A stretch of 9,346 nt of DNA. Source: Thermodesulfobacteriota bacterium. Its GTDB lineage: Bacteria > Desulfobacterota > DSM-4660 > Desulfatiglandales > HGW-15. Numbering within the stretch: position 1 is the first letter of the stretch; each line of letters opens with the position of its first letter. A program made the translations under genes and the position numbers. Below are positions 1-7,368 of the stretch, piece after piece. The notes below the pieces were generated by a model that saw only the letters and a program-made list of their open reading frames with translations, had not been told where the DNA came from and ran no database searches. The DNA lies in NCBI GenBank assembly GCA_025454125.1, contig JALOPA010000028.1, positions 1 through 9,346 of the forward strand, in the 5' to 3' direction.

Positions 1-99
1 GGCCCAGATCGGCACCGGCCCCTCTCCTGACCCCCTCCGCCATAAGTCGGGCCGTCTCTTCGCTCACAGCGCCTTGCTGTCTGATTACGGACTGGTGAG
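1..99 (-). pseudogene. cinA/pncC fragment lacking its 5' part, running off the left edge
   Basis: Read leftward from about 99, the minus strand encodes SVIRQQGAVSEETARLMAEG followed by VRRGAGADLG up to the edge. This matches the middle of the CinA C-terminal (nicotinamide-nucleotide amidohydrolase, PncC) domain, where GAVSEE..A..MAEG..R..GAD precedes the conserved TGIAGP motif. The domain hydrolyses NMN formed by DNA ligase. The matching frame meets a TGA at 182-184, and residues between that stop and SVIRQQ do not look like CinA. The N-terminal half, with its ESCTGG motif, is not found intact upstream in any frame. Another frame near 90-141 reads ADSSCLTG, which is only a vague resemblance and may be chance. 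ATG at 43 and GTG at 67 lie inside the conserved block, so neither looks like a natural start. I read this as a 5'-truncated or internally deleted remnant. A frameshift or assembly error is the alternative. Confidence 0.6.
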
Positions 100-248
100 G
101 ATCGCTGCTCTCATGGCTCCGGTGAGGCAGGAAGAATCTGCTTTCTGTGGAAAGGAATATAGGAGATGCGATCCTTTTGTGTCAAGGCTAAGGTCTCTGC
201 AATTTTGCGGAGGGTGATCCCTGTTCTGTGGGCTGGTGATGGATGAGG
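100..248. other. non-coding stretch between hydrolase gene and cinA fragment
   Basis: No convincing gene, hairpin-plus-T-run terminator or repeat is seen here. The three minus-strand frames contain stops and show no recognisable domain. The stretch may be degraded cinA sequence plus the 3' untranslated region of the hydrolase gene. Confidence 0.4.
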
Positions 249-1283
249 CTACTTTTTCTGAATCTCCATTTCATCGACGACGCCGCGCAGCAACGGGCTC
301 AGCGATTCGTAGGACAAGGCGCGTTCCGCTTCTTTATCCCCACGGAGCGTGGCGTTGAAGAAAAGGACGGTCGCTGCACGGACCAGAGGCTGGGCATCCG
401 CCCGCGAATTTGAGGGCAAAGATCGTTGGCCTGAACCCTTCGAGTCCGAAAACCCAAGATGGTCGGCATTGGCGAGCCAGATGAAGATTTTCCCGCCGGC
501 CGGCAGAAGTTCGAAACAGCGACGGCGATGCTCGGGTGGCGCACCCTGCTGTTTGTCACGCGACCCTGTAATGCCGAGCAGAGGTCTATTCACGCTCGCG
601 TAGCTGCTCTCCAGGAAGAACGGCTCCCCCGGCCCCTGGGGGGAAAGGGCCACTCCTGCGGAGACACGGGGATCGCTGAGATCATGGCCTAAGCCTTTGC
701 CGGGAGGCACAGGCGGCGTGAGCCAGTCCAGGGCCGGGCGGGCGCCGCAGACCACGAGCGTGGTGTAAGCGCCGAAAGAGTGTCCCATGACGCCGACACG
801 ATGGAGGTCCAGGCGGCCCTTGAGCACAGGGTGTGTCCGGTTCCATTCCTCGGCCTGATCAAGGGCGAAGCTCACATCCTTGGGCCGGCCTAAGACTTCC
901 GAGGAGCCCCGCGTCATGGCCTTCACGTTCTCCATGAACCGGAGCCCCTGCTTCATCCGTTCCGTGTTGCTGCCTACATGTTCCAGGCAGAGCACGGCAT
1001 ACCCATGACTGGCCAGATGGTCGGCCTGGGCAAAATTCGCATCCCAGTTTCCTCCCCCTCCATGCGAGAGAACAACAACAGGGCACTTCCCCTGCTGTTC
1101 GGAAACGTGAACCTTAATGGGGACACGGCGACCCGCGCGCTGTTCGTCTTTGAGGTCAGGAATCTCGATGGTCGTCACGTTCAATGGTCCTGGGTGCTCC
1201 GGCTGTTTGGGAGAAATCGCACAGAGGGGCAATGGCTGGGAAAATACCAAAAAAAGGGTTACGAGGCAAAGGAACCTTACCAT
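249..1283 (-). CDS. exported alpha/beta hydrolase (dienelactone hydrolase / PAF-acetylhydrolase-like)
   Basis: A 344-residue serine hydrolase of the alpha/beta fold, probably secreted to the periplasm. In numbering from ATG 1283, residues 1-22 form a signal peptide: basic MVR, then a hydrophobic run. HGGGG at 74-78 is the oxyanion-hole segment, GHSFG at 167-171 is the nucleophile elbow (Ser169), and D243 in GSRD and H275 in ADH complete a plausible triad. The frame extends to a GTG at 1322, but the ATG has a good Shine-Dalgarno (GGAGA, 4-5 nt away) and begins exactly at the signal peptide, so I chose it. LPLC near residue 20 is a poor lipobox (Leu before Cys), so a lipoprotein is less likely. 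The layout resembles the 'predicted dienelactone hydrolase' and chlorophyllase/PAF-acetylhydrolase group, whose substrates are esters. The actual substrate is unknown. It follows the FAD oxidoreductase gene by 42 nt and is probably co-transcribed with it. Confidence 0.85.
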   Translation of the reverse strand: MVRFLCLVTLFLVFSQPLPLCAISPKQPEHPGPLNVTTIEIPDLKDEQRAGRRVPIKVHVSEQQGKCPVVVLSHGGGGNWDANFAQADHLASHGYAVLCLEHVGSNTERMKQGLRFMENVKAMTRGSSEVLGRPKDVSFALDQAEEWNRTHPVLKGRLDLHRVGVMGHSFGAYTTLVVCGARPALDWLTPPVPPGKGLGHDLSDPRVSAGVALSPQGPGEPFFLESSYASVNRPLLGITGSRDKQQGAPPEHRRRCFELLPAGGKIFIWLANADHLGFSDSKGSGQRSLPSNSRADAQPLVRAATVLFFNATLRGDKEAERALSYESLSPLLRGVVDEMEIQKK

Positions 1284-1325
1284 GCGTTCTCCAGCGGCAG
1301 CCAGCGGTTTGATGAAAAACACCTG

Positions 1326-2501
1326 CTAGACGATTCCCCCTTCGCTCAGCGGTTTGTTTTCCAGGATTCTTTGAGGGTTGAAAATCGTCAAATCCAGGCT
1401 AGGCTTGAGGCCCAGGATCAATTCGGAGATGTAGCGCCCTACAGCCGGCCCCTGCTGGAGTCCGTGGCCGGAAAAACCATTGGCAAGGTAAAAGCCTTTC
1501 AGCTCAGGCCACTCGCCGAGGATGGCGTTGCTGTCCAGAGTGTTGACGGCGTAAAGGCCGGCCCACCCTCTCACGACTTTGAGCGTGTCAAAGGCAGGGA
1601 CGAACTCGGCAAGCGACGGCCAGATCCGATCGGTGAACCGCTGCTTATCCCAACTGAAATCAAAACCCACCGGATCGTCTTCCAGGGACCACCCGAGCAG
1701 GATAAGGTTTCCCGTCTCCGTCCTGAAGTAGAGGCCTGAGGGGAGAATCGTGAGAGGAAGCGGCCCTTGAGGCTTGACCGCCGTGTCCAGCGCATAGACC
1801 TGTCGCTTCACGGGCTGCACCGGTATTTGGACGCCCACCGTGTCTGCCACGAGGCTGGCCCACGCTCCGGCGCAATTGACGACAATCTTGGAGGAAACAT
1901 CTGCTCCGGATGCCAGCCGAACGCCTTCGACTTCTTTGCCTTTGGCCAGCACCTGAGTCACTTCGTCTTTAACGTACTGCGCACCCTGAGACCGCGCCTT
2001 GGCTTTGTAACCCATGAGCACGGCGTAAGCGTCGAGGTGGCCGTCCTTGGGGCCGAAGGTGCCTCCCAAAAAAGGGGAAGCATCGTAGAGAGGGTAGTGT
2101 TCCTTGATCTCTCGAAGGGACCACCAGTCCACCGGGCAGCCCAGAGCCTTCTGCATATCCAGCGCTTTCTTGGCAACAGCATGGCCCTTTTCGTCCACCA
2201 GGAAGAGATTCCCCTCCCGGTGAAAAGCGATGTTGGGCTTTTCGTCATCCACCGCCATCTCGTCTTCGAACCGATCGAGGACCTCAAAGGCGTACTGGGA
2301 GACCTGGACATTCTGCTTGAGGCTGAACTGGATCCGGATGTTGGCCATGGAAAGCGTTGAGGAAGCCCTTTCATAGGTCGGATCCCTCTCCACCACAGCC
2401 ACTTTGAGCTTTGGGTCCATTTTCGTCAAATAATAAGCGGTGGCGGATCCCATGATGCCGCCACCCACAAGGATCACATCGTACTTTTCTTTTCCTGCCA
2501 T
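1326..2501 (-). CDS. FAD-dependent oxidoreductase, DAO family, FOXRED1-like
   Basis: A 391-residue flavoprotein of the D-amino-acid oxidase/sarcosine oxidase/dimethylglycine dehydrogenase superfamily. The N-terminal dinucleotide-binding motif is VGGGIMG (12-18), and Glu38 at the end of the second strand would bind the ADP ribose. ERDPTYERASSTLS (38-51), the IQFSL segment just after it and GFSGHGLQQGPAVGR (342-356) closely resemble human FOXRED1 as I remember it; the last motif is the usual FAD-closing C-terminal block. No signal peptide or membrane segment is visible, so it is probably cytoplasmic. Members oxidise secondary or tertiary amino acids such as sarcosine, dimethylglycine and proline derivatives; some act on 2-hydroxyacids. 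The start has AAGGGA 7 nt upstream. It is separated from the transporter operon by a 280-nt gap with palindromic repeats, so shared regulation is not assured. The substrate is not predictable from sequence alone. Confidence 0.9.
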   Translation of the reverse strand: MAGKEKYDVILVGGGIMGSATAYYLTKMDPKLKVAVVERDPTYERASSTLSMANIRIQFSLKQNVQVSQYAFEVLDRFEDEMAVDDEKPNIAFHREGNLFLVDEKGHAVAKKALDMQKALGCPVDWWSLREIKEHYPLYDASPFLGGTFGPKDGHLDAYAVLMGYKAKARSQGAQYVKDEVTQVLAKGKEVEGVRLASGADVSSKIVVNCAGAWASLVADTVGVQIPVQPVKRQVYALDTAVKPQGPLPLTILPSGLYFRTETGNLILLGWSLEDDPVGFDFSWDKQRFTDRIWPSLAEFVPAFDTLKVVRGWAGLYAVNTLDSNAILGEWPELKGFYLANGFSGHGLQQGPAVGRYISELILGLKPSLDLTIFNPQRILENKPLSEGGIV

Positions 2502-2610
2502 GCTACCGTCCCTTCAGATTCATTATGCTGACTCATCTAAAATCCCCTCATGACCCTGTCCGACAACTGGCGTATTTTGTCAACCGGGCAAAGGCCAAAG
2601 CCTCTCGATC

Positions 2611-2679
2611 GTCACTCCCGCGAAGGCGGGAGTCCAGAAAACCAAGGAAGGACTAGATTCCCGCCTTCGCGGGAATGAC
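2611..2679. repeat. REP/REPIN-type inverted pair of palindromes
   Basis: Two 27-nt palindromic units lie in opposite orientation, 2611-2637 and 2653-2679, and are 24/27 identical when one is reverse-complemented. Each folds alone into a perfect 8-bp hairpin with a 4-nt loop: ACTCCCGC/GCGGGAGT at 2614-2633 and ATTCCCGC/GCGGGAAT in the second. The pair can also fold on itself as one long hairpin. It lies 3' of the transporter operon, where such elements commonly affect mRNA stability or read-through. A variant of the same unit occurs at 8892-8919. Confidence 0.85.
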
Positions 2680-2709
2680 ATTCCCAAGAGCAGTGCCCTG
2701 CCCGGTTTC

Positions 2710-2751
2710 GTCCGATATCCTACATGGAGATGTTCTCGGACAGTCTCCATG
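2710..2751. repeat. overlapping inverted repeats downstream of the binding-protein gene
   Basis: CATGGAGA (2723-2730) pairs perfectly with TCTCCATG (2744-2751), with a 13-nt loop. GTCCGA (2710-2715) pairs with TCGGAC (2736-2741). The second stem's right arm sits in the loop of the first, so the two could form a pseudoknot or alternate. The element begins about 30 nt after the stop of the binding-protein gene. No T-run follows, so it is not a canonical intrinsic terminator. It may be a 3'-end stabilising structure. Confidence 0.45.
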
Positions 2752-2781
2752 GGGGGATTGGGTTTCCCATTGGTGTTCTTT

Positions 2782-3933
2782 CTACTTCAAGTTCTCTTTG
2801 ACGAACTGCGCGCCGGTCATGGTGATCAGAGCCGGCCTTTTCACTTCACCGGTCTGGTCGAACTCGTAGACCGGCGTCCCGATTCCATTCACTTTTACCT
2901 CTTTCAGTTTTTTCACAAAGGACTTTCGGTCAACTCCGCCGGCCTCGATCACTGCCCGGGCCACGGTCACAGCGTCGTAACCGTAAATGGCGGCCATGGG
3001 CGGAAGACCCTCGTATTTCTTGTTCCACAGGGTCAGCAGATTTTTCGCATCCGGCCGGTTCACATCGAGCGTTGGAGACAGGACGATGTAAAACTCGCCG
3101 AGCTCACCGGCCAGCTCGAAGAACTTGGCTTCCGTCAGACCATTCGGTCCATGGATGGGCACGTTCCAGCCCATTTGCCGGCACTGTTTGAGGAGCAACC
3201 CTCCCTCATTGTAGGTGACCAAGATGAGCAGCATATCAGGGTTCTTGGCCTTGGCCTGCAGCAGGACCGACTTGAAATCCACGTCCTGGCCCGGAACCAC
3301 TACGCTTTCCGTCAGGACCTCGATTCCCAGTTCCTTCGCTCTTTCTTTGAAGCTCTTCAGCAGCTGCTGCCCGTAATCCTGGTTTTCGCTGATGATGGAA
3401 ACCGTTTTTTTCTTGAACTCCTCCTTCACCTTTTCCGCCATGTGGACGGCGACGCTCTTGGTCGTGTAGGTGAGCCGTGCGATGTTGTTGAACCCCTGTT
3501 CCGTAATGGTGATCGCCTGGGCGTAGGTGATGATATTGGGAACGCCGTTGCGATTGAACACAGGAGTCGCCGCCAGGGCGCAGGAGCTCATGGTCGGTCC
3601 CAGGACTGCAAGATAATCGCCTGAGGAGAGTTTCTTCGCAATGTTGGCCGCCTCTTTGGGGTCCCCCCGGTCGTCCTCGAAGGTCAGAGCGAGTTTGTAG
3701 CCCTTGAGCGGTCCTGCGGCGATTCCGCCCTTGCTGTTGATTTCGTCAATGGCCACTTCCTGCCCTCTCTTGTTTCCTGTTCCATAGTCCCCGTACTTTC
3801 CTGTGACCGAATCAAAGCCTGAAAGTTTGATCATCTTCTTGTTCTTGTCGATTCCATCCCCGGCTGAAGCGACCACAGCCAGGGAGAAGATCACGAACAC
3901 CGCCGTCACAATCACCAGCACTTTCTTGCCCAT
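2782..3933 (-). CDS. periplasmic substrate-binding protein of LIV-type ABC transporter
   Basis: A 383-residue type I periplasmic binding protein (Peripla_BP_6 / LivJ-LivK family) that captures an amino-acid-like or other small organic solute and delivers it to the LivHMGF complex. Residues 1-24 are a Sec signal peptide: MGKK, a long hydrophobic run, then ASA before Gly25. Family landmarks are the stretch RGQEVAIDEINSKGGI, the FEDDRGDPKEA segment, LGPTMSSCALAATPVFNRNG and the hinge-side YGYDAVTVA near the C-terminus. The frame stays open to an ATG at 4005, but ATG 3933 has a strong Shine-Dalgarno (GGAGG, about 7 nt) and starts the signal peptide. It is the last gene of the transporter block, after a 108-nt leader, although binding-protein genes are often first. 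The family binds leucine, urea, aromatic acids, amides or betaines, so the ligand cannot be read from sequence. The branched-chain amino acid label is a family name only. Confidence 0.93.
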   Translation of the reverse strand: MGKKVLVIVTAVFVIFSLAVVASAGDGIDKNKKMIKLSGFDSVTGKYGDYGTGNKRGQEVAIDEINSKGGIAAGPLKGYKLALTFEDDRGDPKEAANIAKKLSSGDYLAVLGPTMSSCALAATPVFNRNGVPNIITYAQAITITEQGFNNIARLTYTTKSVAVHMAEKVKEEFKKKTVSIISENQDYGQQLLKSFKERAKELGIEVLTESVVVPGQDVDFKSVLLQAKAKNPDMLLILVTYNEGGLLLKQCRQMGWNVPIHGPNGLTEAKFFELAGELGEFYIVLSPTLDVNRPDAKNLLTLWNKKYEGLPPMAAIYGYDAVTVARAVIEAGGVDRKSFVKKLKEVKVNGIGTPVYEFDQTGEVKRPALITMTGAQFVKENLK

Positions 3934-4041
3934 TTCATTCCTCCATTTCGTAGCGTTCATTGAGAGAAAAGAACAGATCACCAGAACCCGTGTCCCAGCC
4001 TCCATGCCCTCCTTTCCCGGAGGCCCGTCAAGAATTTTGTT
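3934..4041 (-). other. leader between livF and the binding-protein gene
   Basis: This 108-nt gap is much longer than the other gaps in the operon. It contains a short hairpin (CCTCC 4008-4012 with GGAGG 4019-4023) and the strong ribosome-binding site of the binding-protein gene at its left end. A minus-strand TTGACG occurs just after the livF stop, but no convincing -10 is spaced from it. It may be a processing or attenuation site that raises binding-protein output, or may hold a weak internal promoter. Confidence 0.35.
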
Positions 4042-4749
4042 CTACGATTCTCCTAGATAGCTTTTTCGGATCACATCCGATTTCAAAAGCTCTTCCGAGG
4101 TCCCTTGGTAGGGGATCCTCCCCAGTTCCATCACGTAAGCGCGCTGGGTGATCTTGAGCGCCTTTTTCACATTTTGTTCCACCAGGAGGATGGAGATGTT
4201 TTCCTGGTGGAGTTCCTTGATGATTTTGAAAATCTCGTTGACCAGGAAAGGGGCAAGCCCCATGGACGGTTCATCGAGGAGCAAAAACCTGGGCCTGGCC
4301 ATCAGCCCCCTGGCAATGGCCAGCATCTGCTGTTCCCCGCCGCTGAGGGTCCCTGCCTTTTGGGTTCGGCGAGAGCCCAGAACCGGAAAGACCCCCAGGT
4401 ATTTCTCCATATCTCTTTTTATTTCGGTTTTGTCCGTCCGATTAAACGCGCCCATCTCCAGGTTGGTCAACACCGTGGCCTGGGAAAACACTTTCCTTCC
4501 TTCCGGCACATGGGAAAGGCCCGCCTTTGCGATCTTCTCCGGTGCGAGATTCTCGATCCGCTTTCCCATGAAAACAACCGTCCCTTTTGTGGCGCGAACC
4601 AGGCCGGAAACGGTTTTCAGAAAAGTGCTCTTTCCCGCGCCGTTTGCTCCGAGGAGGGCCACGATCTCCCCCTCTTTCACTTCCAGAGACACATCGTGGA
4701 GCACCCTGATTTTTCCGTATTGGGCATGAAGCCCTTCCACGGTAAACAT
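4042..4749 (-). CDS. livF: LIV-type ABC transporter ATP-binding protein LivF
   Basis: A 235-residue ATPase that, paired with LivG, powers import through LivH-LivM at the inner membrane. In numbering from the GTG at 4752 (one residue longer), Walker A is GANGAGKST (35-43), HVPEGRKVF (81-89) is a LivF-typical stretch, the ABC signature is LSGGEQQ (136-142), and Walker B is LLLDEP (157-162), followed by the D-loop SMGLAP. The switch position reads VEQN with Gln instead of His, which is normal for LivF. I chose ATG 4749, which shares its A with the livG stop (TGATG) and has purine-rich GGAAGAGG just upstream. GTG at 4752 is the alternative. The junction indicates translational coupling to livG. 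Confidence 0.95.
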   Translation of the reverse strand: MFTVEGLHAQYGKIRVLHDVSLEVKEGEIVALLGANGAGKSTFLKTVSGLVRATKGTVVFMGKRIENLAPEKIAKAGLSHVPEGRKVFSQATVLTNLEMGAFNRTDKTEIKRDMEKYLGVFPVLGSRRTQKAGTLSGGEQQMLAIARGLMARPRFLLLDEPSMGLAPFLVNEIFKIIKELHQENISILLVEQNVKKALKITQRAYVMELGRIPYQGTSEELLKSDVIRKSYLGES

Positions 4750-5516
4750 CACGCCTCTTCCTCTTCCCCCAGGTAGATTCTCTGCACCTCTTTGTCCTTC
4801 TGGATCTGCCCGGGCGTTCCCTCTCTGAATTTTGCCCCTGCATCCAGCACGACAATGCGCTCGGCAATGGACATGATAAAACGCATGTTGTGTTCGATGA
4901 TGAAGAGCGTGGTCCCTCGCCCCCTCAGGTCCTTCAAAAAGGCGGCGAGGGTGTCCATTTCTATGGGGTTCATCCCTGCACAGGGTTCATCCAGGAGCAG
5001 CAGCAGGGGCTCGGAGGCCAGGGCGCGGCAGATCTCGAGAAGCCGCTGCTCCCCATAGGGAAGGTTTTTGGCCAGCTCTTTTCTCCTGTCTCCCAGATGG
5101 ACCCATTCGAGCAGTTCAATGACGCGCTCTTCGGCTTCTTTCTCCCTCTTTCGCGACACCAAGGGGTTGAGATAGATATTGGCCAGGGAGTTGTTCACCC
5201 TGCAGTGTCTTCCGATCAGGAGGTTGTCGAGCACTGAGATGTTGGGGAAGACCCTCAGGTTCTGGAAGGTCCGGGCAATCCCTTTCTTCGTGATGAGGTG
5301 AGCCGGCAGTTCGGTGATATCATCTCCCGCGAAAAGGATGCGTCCTTTGTCAGGTCGATAGATACCGGACAGCAGATTGATGAAGGATGTTTTCCCCGAG
5401 CCGTTCGGCCCGATCATCCCGAGAATTTCCCCCTTTTCAATGGAAAGGGCTATGTCCTGAACCGCGGTAACCCCGCCGAATTTTTTCCACACCCTGTCTG
5501 TTTCCAAGAGAGCCAT
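4749..5516 (-). CDS. livG: LIV-type ABC transporter ATP-binding protein LivG
   Basis: A 255-residue ATPase, partner of LivF on the cytoplasmic face of the LivHM channel. Walker A is GPNGSGKTS (36-44), the Q-loop region is ARTFQNLRVF (81-90), the signature is LPYGEQR (152-158, the noncanonical form usual for LivG, corresponding to LSGGQ), Walker B is LLLLDEP (172-178), and the H-switch is IIEHN (H209). The LivG-specific insertion is present between the Q-loop and the signature (about residues 104-124). The C-terminus is the acidic LGEEEEA. It starts 8 nt after the livM stop and ends overlapping the livF start by one base, so it is part of a tightly coupled operon. Confidence 0.95.
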   Translation of the reverse strand: MALLETDRVWKKFGGVTAVQDIALSIEKGEILGMIGPNGSGKTSFINLLSGIYRPDKGRILFAGDDITELPAHLITKKGIARTFQNLRVFPNISVLDNLLIGRHCRVNNSLANIYLNPLVSRKREKEAEERVIELLEWVHLGDRRKELAKNLPYGEQRLLEICRALASEPLLLLLDEPCAGMNPIEMDTLAAFLKDLRGRGTTLFIIEHNMRFIMSIAERIVVLDAGAKFREGTPGQIQKDKEVQRIYLGEEEEA

Positions 5517-5524
5517 TGGCCGCC

Positions 5525-6460
5525 CTAGTCCTTGAACGCCGAAGCCCCGAGGAGCCCCTGGGGTCTGAAGAGGAGCACGAGAATCATGATCATGCCGATG
5601 ATGAGAAGCCGGTACTCGGGGAGAGGCCGGAAGAACTCGATGGCCACCGCCATCACCGTCACCCCCAGAAAGGTGGCTGCGAGACTGCCCATGCCCCCCA
5701 CGATCACCATGATGATCATGAGGCAGGATTCCTCGAGCCTGAAGTTGGAGGGCGTGACCGTCGTCTGGTACACGGCCAGGTAACTGCCGGCCAGCCCCGC
5801 GTACAGAGACCCGATGGAGAAGGTCAGGATCTTGTACATGGGCGTGTTGATGCCCATCACCGATGCGGCGAGTTCATCCTCCCGGATCGCCACAAAGGCG
5901 CGGCCGAACTTGGATCGGGTCAGGAGACTGAGCGTTCCGTAGGTGAACGCCAGAAGCGCCAGCCCCAGGAAATAGAAGTCGATCTCCGACTGGATCTTCC
6001 AGCCCATCACCTCGGGGACGGGAATCCCCACGATGCCCATGGCCCCGCCCGTGAACCCGATCCAGGCCTGGGTCACGAGCCTGAAGATCTCGCCGAACGC
6101 GATGGTGAGCAGGCAGTAGTAGTCGCCCCTCACCTTGCGCGTGGGCAGCCCCAGAAGAAAACCGAAGAAGAGGGCGAACGCTCCGGAGAGGATCAGGGCG
6201 GGCACAAAAGAGAACCCGTGCCGGGTCATGAGAATCGCCGTGGTGTAGGCCCCGATTCCGTAAAAGGCGGCGTGGCCCAGGGACAGGAGTCCCGTGTACC
6301 CGAGAATCAGGTTGAGCCCCAGACAGAGAATGGAGTAGGTGATGATGAAATTGACGATGCCGATGAAATAGGGGTCGCTCACCACAAAGGGCAGCACCGC
6401 GGCGCTGACGAAGATTCCCGCATACACAAGAAGCCGTCCTCTGTTGGTGCTTAACGCCAT
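5525..6460 (-). CDS. livM: LIV-type ABC transporter permease LivM
   Basis: A 311-residue polytopic inner-membrane permease that forms the translocation channel with LivH. The family hallmark GYTGLLSLGHAAFYGIGAY lies at 54-72. The cytoplasmic EAA-like coupling loop that contacts the ATPase is AIREDELAASVMGI (191-204). Multiple hydrophobic segments fill the rest, and the C-terminus ends in the usual LFRPQGLLG-type stretch. The start at 6460 is the first ATG and leaves 19 nt after the livH stop; its Shine-Dalgarno (AAGGGCGG) is moderate. The length is typical of the family. Confidence 0.95.
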   Translation of the reverse strand: MALSTNRGRLLVYAGIFVSAAVLPFVVSDPYFIGIVNFIITYSILCLGLNLILGYTGLLSLGHAAFYGIGAYTTAILMTRHGFSFVPALILSGAFALFFGFLLGLPTRKVRGDYYCLLTIAFGEIFRLVTQAWIGFTGGAMGIVGIPVPEVMGWKIQSEIDFYFLGLALLAFTYGTLSLLTRSKFGRAFVAIREDELAASVMGINTPMYKILTFSIGSLYAGLAGSYLAVYQTTVTPSNFRLEESCLMIIMVIVGGMGSLAATFLGVTVMAVAIEFFRPLPEYRLLIIGMIMILVLLFRPQGLLGASAFKD

Positions 6461-6479
6461 GTCCGCCCTTGACCTCTGC

Positions 6480-7355
6480 TCACAGTTTCTCCTGCTCCAC
6501 CTTGCCCATGATGCCCGTGGGTTTGATCAGAAGGATGACGATCAGGATGAGAAACATGATCGAATCCCTGTAGGCGCTGGACACGTACACACTGATGATG
6601 TTCTCTGAAATGCCCAGAATCATCCCTCCGATCAGAGTGCCGCTCATGCTGCCGATCCCGCCGATCACCGCGGCCGTGAACGCCACAATCGTCCCCCGAA
6701 ATCCCATGCCGAGCGATATGGCGTTGTAGGAGGCCGAGTAGAGGATGCCGCCCAGCACCCCCATCATGCCCCCGAGAAAGTAGACCATGGAGATGATCCG
6801 GTTGATGGGAATGCCCATGAGGCTCGACGTGGAGATGTCCTGGGACACACAGAGAATCGCCTTTCCCATTTTATGATGATTCAGGAACAGGTTGAACGCC
6901 ACGATGAAGAAAACGGCGATGGCGAGCGTGAGGATCGGAGTGATGGAAATCTGATATCCCAGGACCGTGACGATTTGAGAGGGGAAGAGGGAGGGGAAAG
7001 GCAGAACCTGGCTCCCCCACCTCAGCTCCGAGGAGTTCTGAATCACGTAGGCTGCGCCCAAAGCGGTGATCATGGAAATCATGCGGTGCTGGGCCGCTCG
7101 CAGCCTGCGGTAGGCGAAGAACTCCACCAGGGAGGCCAGGACGCCGCCGGCCAGGGCTGCGATCAGGATGCCCACCAGCGGGTGGAGATGGGCCTTGGAC
7201 AGGAGCGTGTAGCAGAGAAGCGTCCCGAAAATGTAGACATCCCCGTGGGCGAAGTTCATGAGCTTCAGCATGCCGTACACCATGCTGTACCCGATGGTGA
7301 CCAGGGTGTAGATCGCCCCGACCATGATCCCGACGATGAGGACATCGATGAACAT
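6480..7355 (-). CDS. livH: LIV-type ABC transporter permease LivH
   Basis: A 291-residue inner-membrane permease, partner of LivM. The conserved N-terminal block NFAHGD lies at 34-39 after a first hydrophobic segment. The coupling-loop region SQDISTSSLMGI stands where homologues usually have a D-x-x-x-A-x-x-x-G pattern. A glycine-rich stretch VIGGIGSMSGTLIGG and the C-terminal KPTGIMG are typical. ATG 7355 has GAGGGG 9 nt upstream. The gene lies 13 nt after the racemase-family gene, which places that enzyme in the transporter operon. Confidence 0.95.
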   Translation of the reverse strand: MFIDVLIVGIMVGAIYTLVTIGYSMVYGMLKLMNFAHGDVYIFGTLLCYTLLSKAHLHPLVGILIAALAGGVLASLVEFFAYRRLRAAQHRMISMITALGAAYVIQNSSELRWGSQVLPFPSLFPSQIVTVLGYQISITPILTLAIAVFFIVAFNLFLNHHKMGKAILCVSQDISTSSLMGIPINRIISMVYFLGGMMGVLGGILYSASYNAISLGMGFRGTIVAFTAAVIGGIGSMSGTLIGGMILGISENIISVYVSSAYRDSIMFLILIVILLIKPTGIMGKVEQEKL

Positions 7356-7368
7356 CGGATCGTTCCCC

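Larger units (their letters stand above)
2502..2781. other. intergenic region between binding-protein and FAD oxidoreductase genes
   Basis: No coding capacity is credible here. The region holds the REP-type inverted pair (2611-2679) and a set of overlapping inverted repeats (2710-2751), each listed separately. A minus-strand TTGACA lies at about 2577-2582, but no good -10 follows at 16-18 nt. A CATAAT lies at about 2520-2525 without a matching -35. A promoter for the FAD oxidoreductase gene is therefore likely in this gap but not defined. No hairpin with a T-run terminator was found on the minus strand. Confidence 0.6.

Noticed and set aside
978..1739. 253-codon plus-strand frame overlapping the hydrolase and FAD oxidoreductase genes
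   Set aside because: It crosses two well-supported genes in antisense and has no motif; it is a composition shadow.
2749..3624. 291-codon plus-strand frame opposite the binding-protein gene
   Set aside because: It is antisense to a clear periplasmic binding protein; the product has no domain and no start signal.
3934..4005. N-terminal extension of the binding protein to ATG 4005
   Set aside because: It would put 24 residues ahead of a complete signal peptide and ignore the strong Shine-Dalgarno before ATG 3933.
4042..4749. Missing H-switch histidine in LivF (VEQN)
   Set aside because: Gln at this position is a normal feature of LivF proteins and not a defect.
4749..5516. Unusual ABC signature LPYGEQR in LivG
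   Set aside because: LivG proteins normally carry an L-x-Y-G-x-Q-R form, so this is not an anomaly.
5516..6454. 312-codon open frame on the plus strand opposite livM
   Set aside because: The product is a low-complexity, charge-rich sequence with no domain. It is exactly antisense to a clear LivM, and such frames arise from strong GC bias at codon positions.
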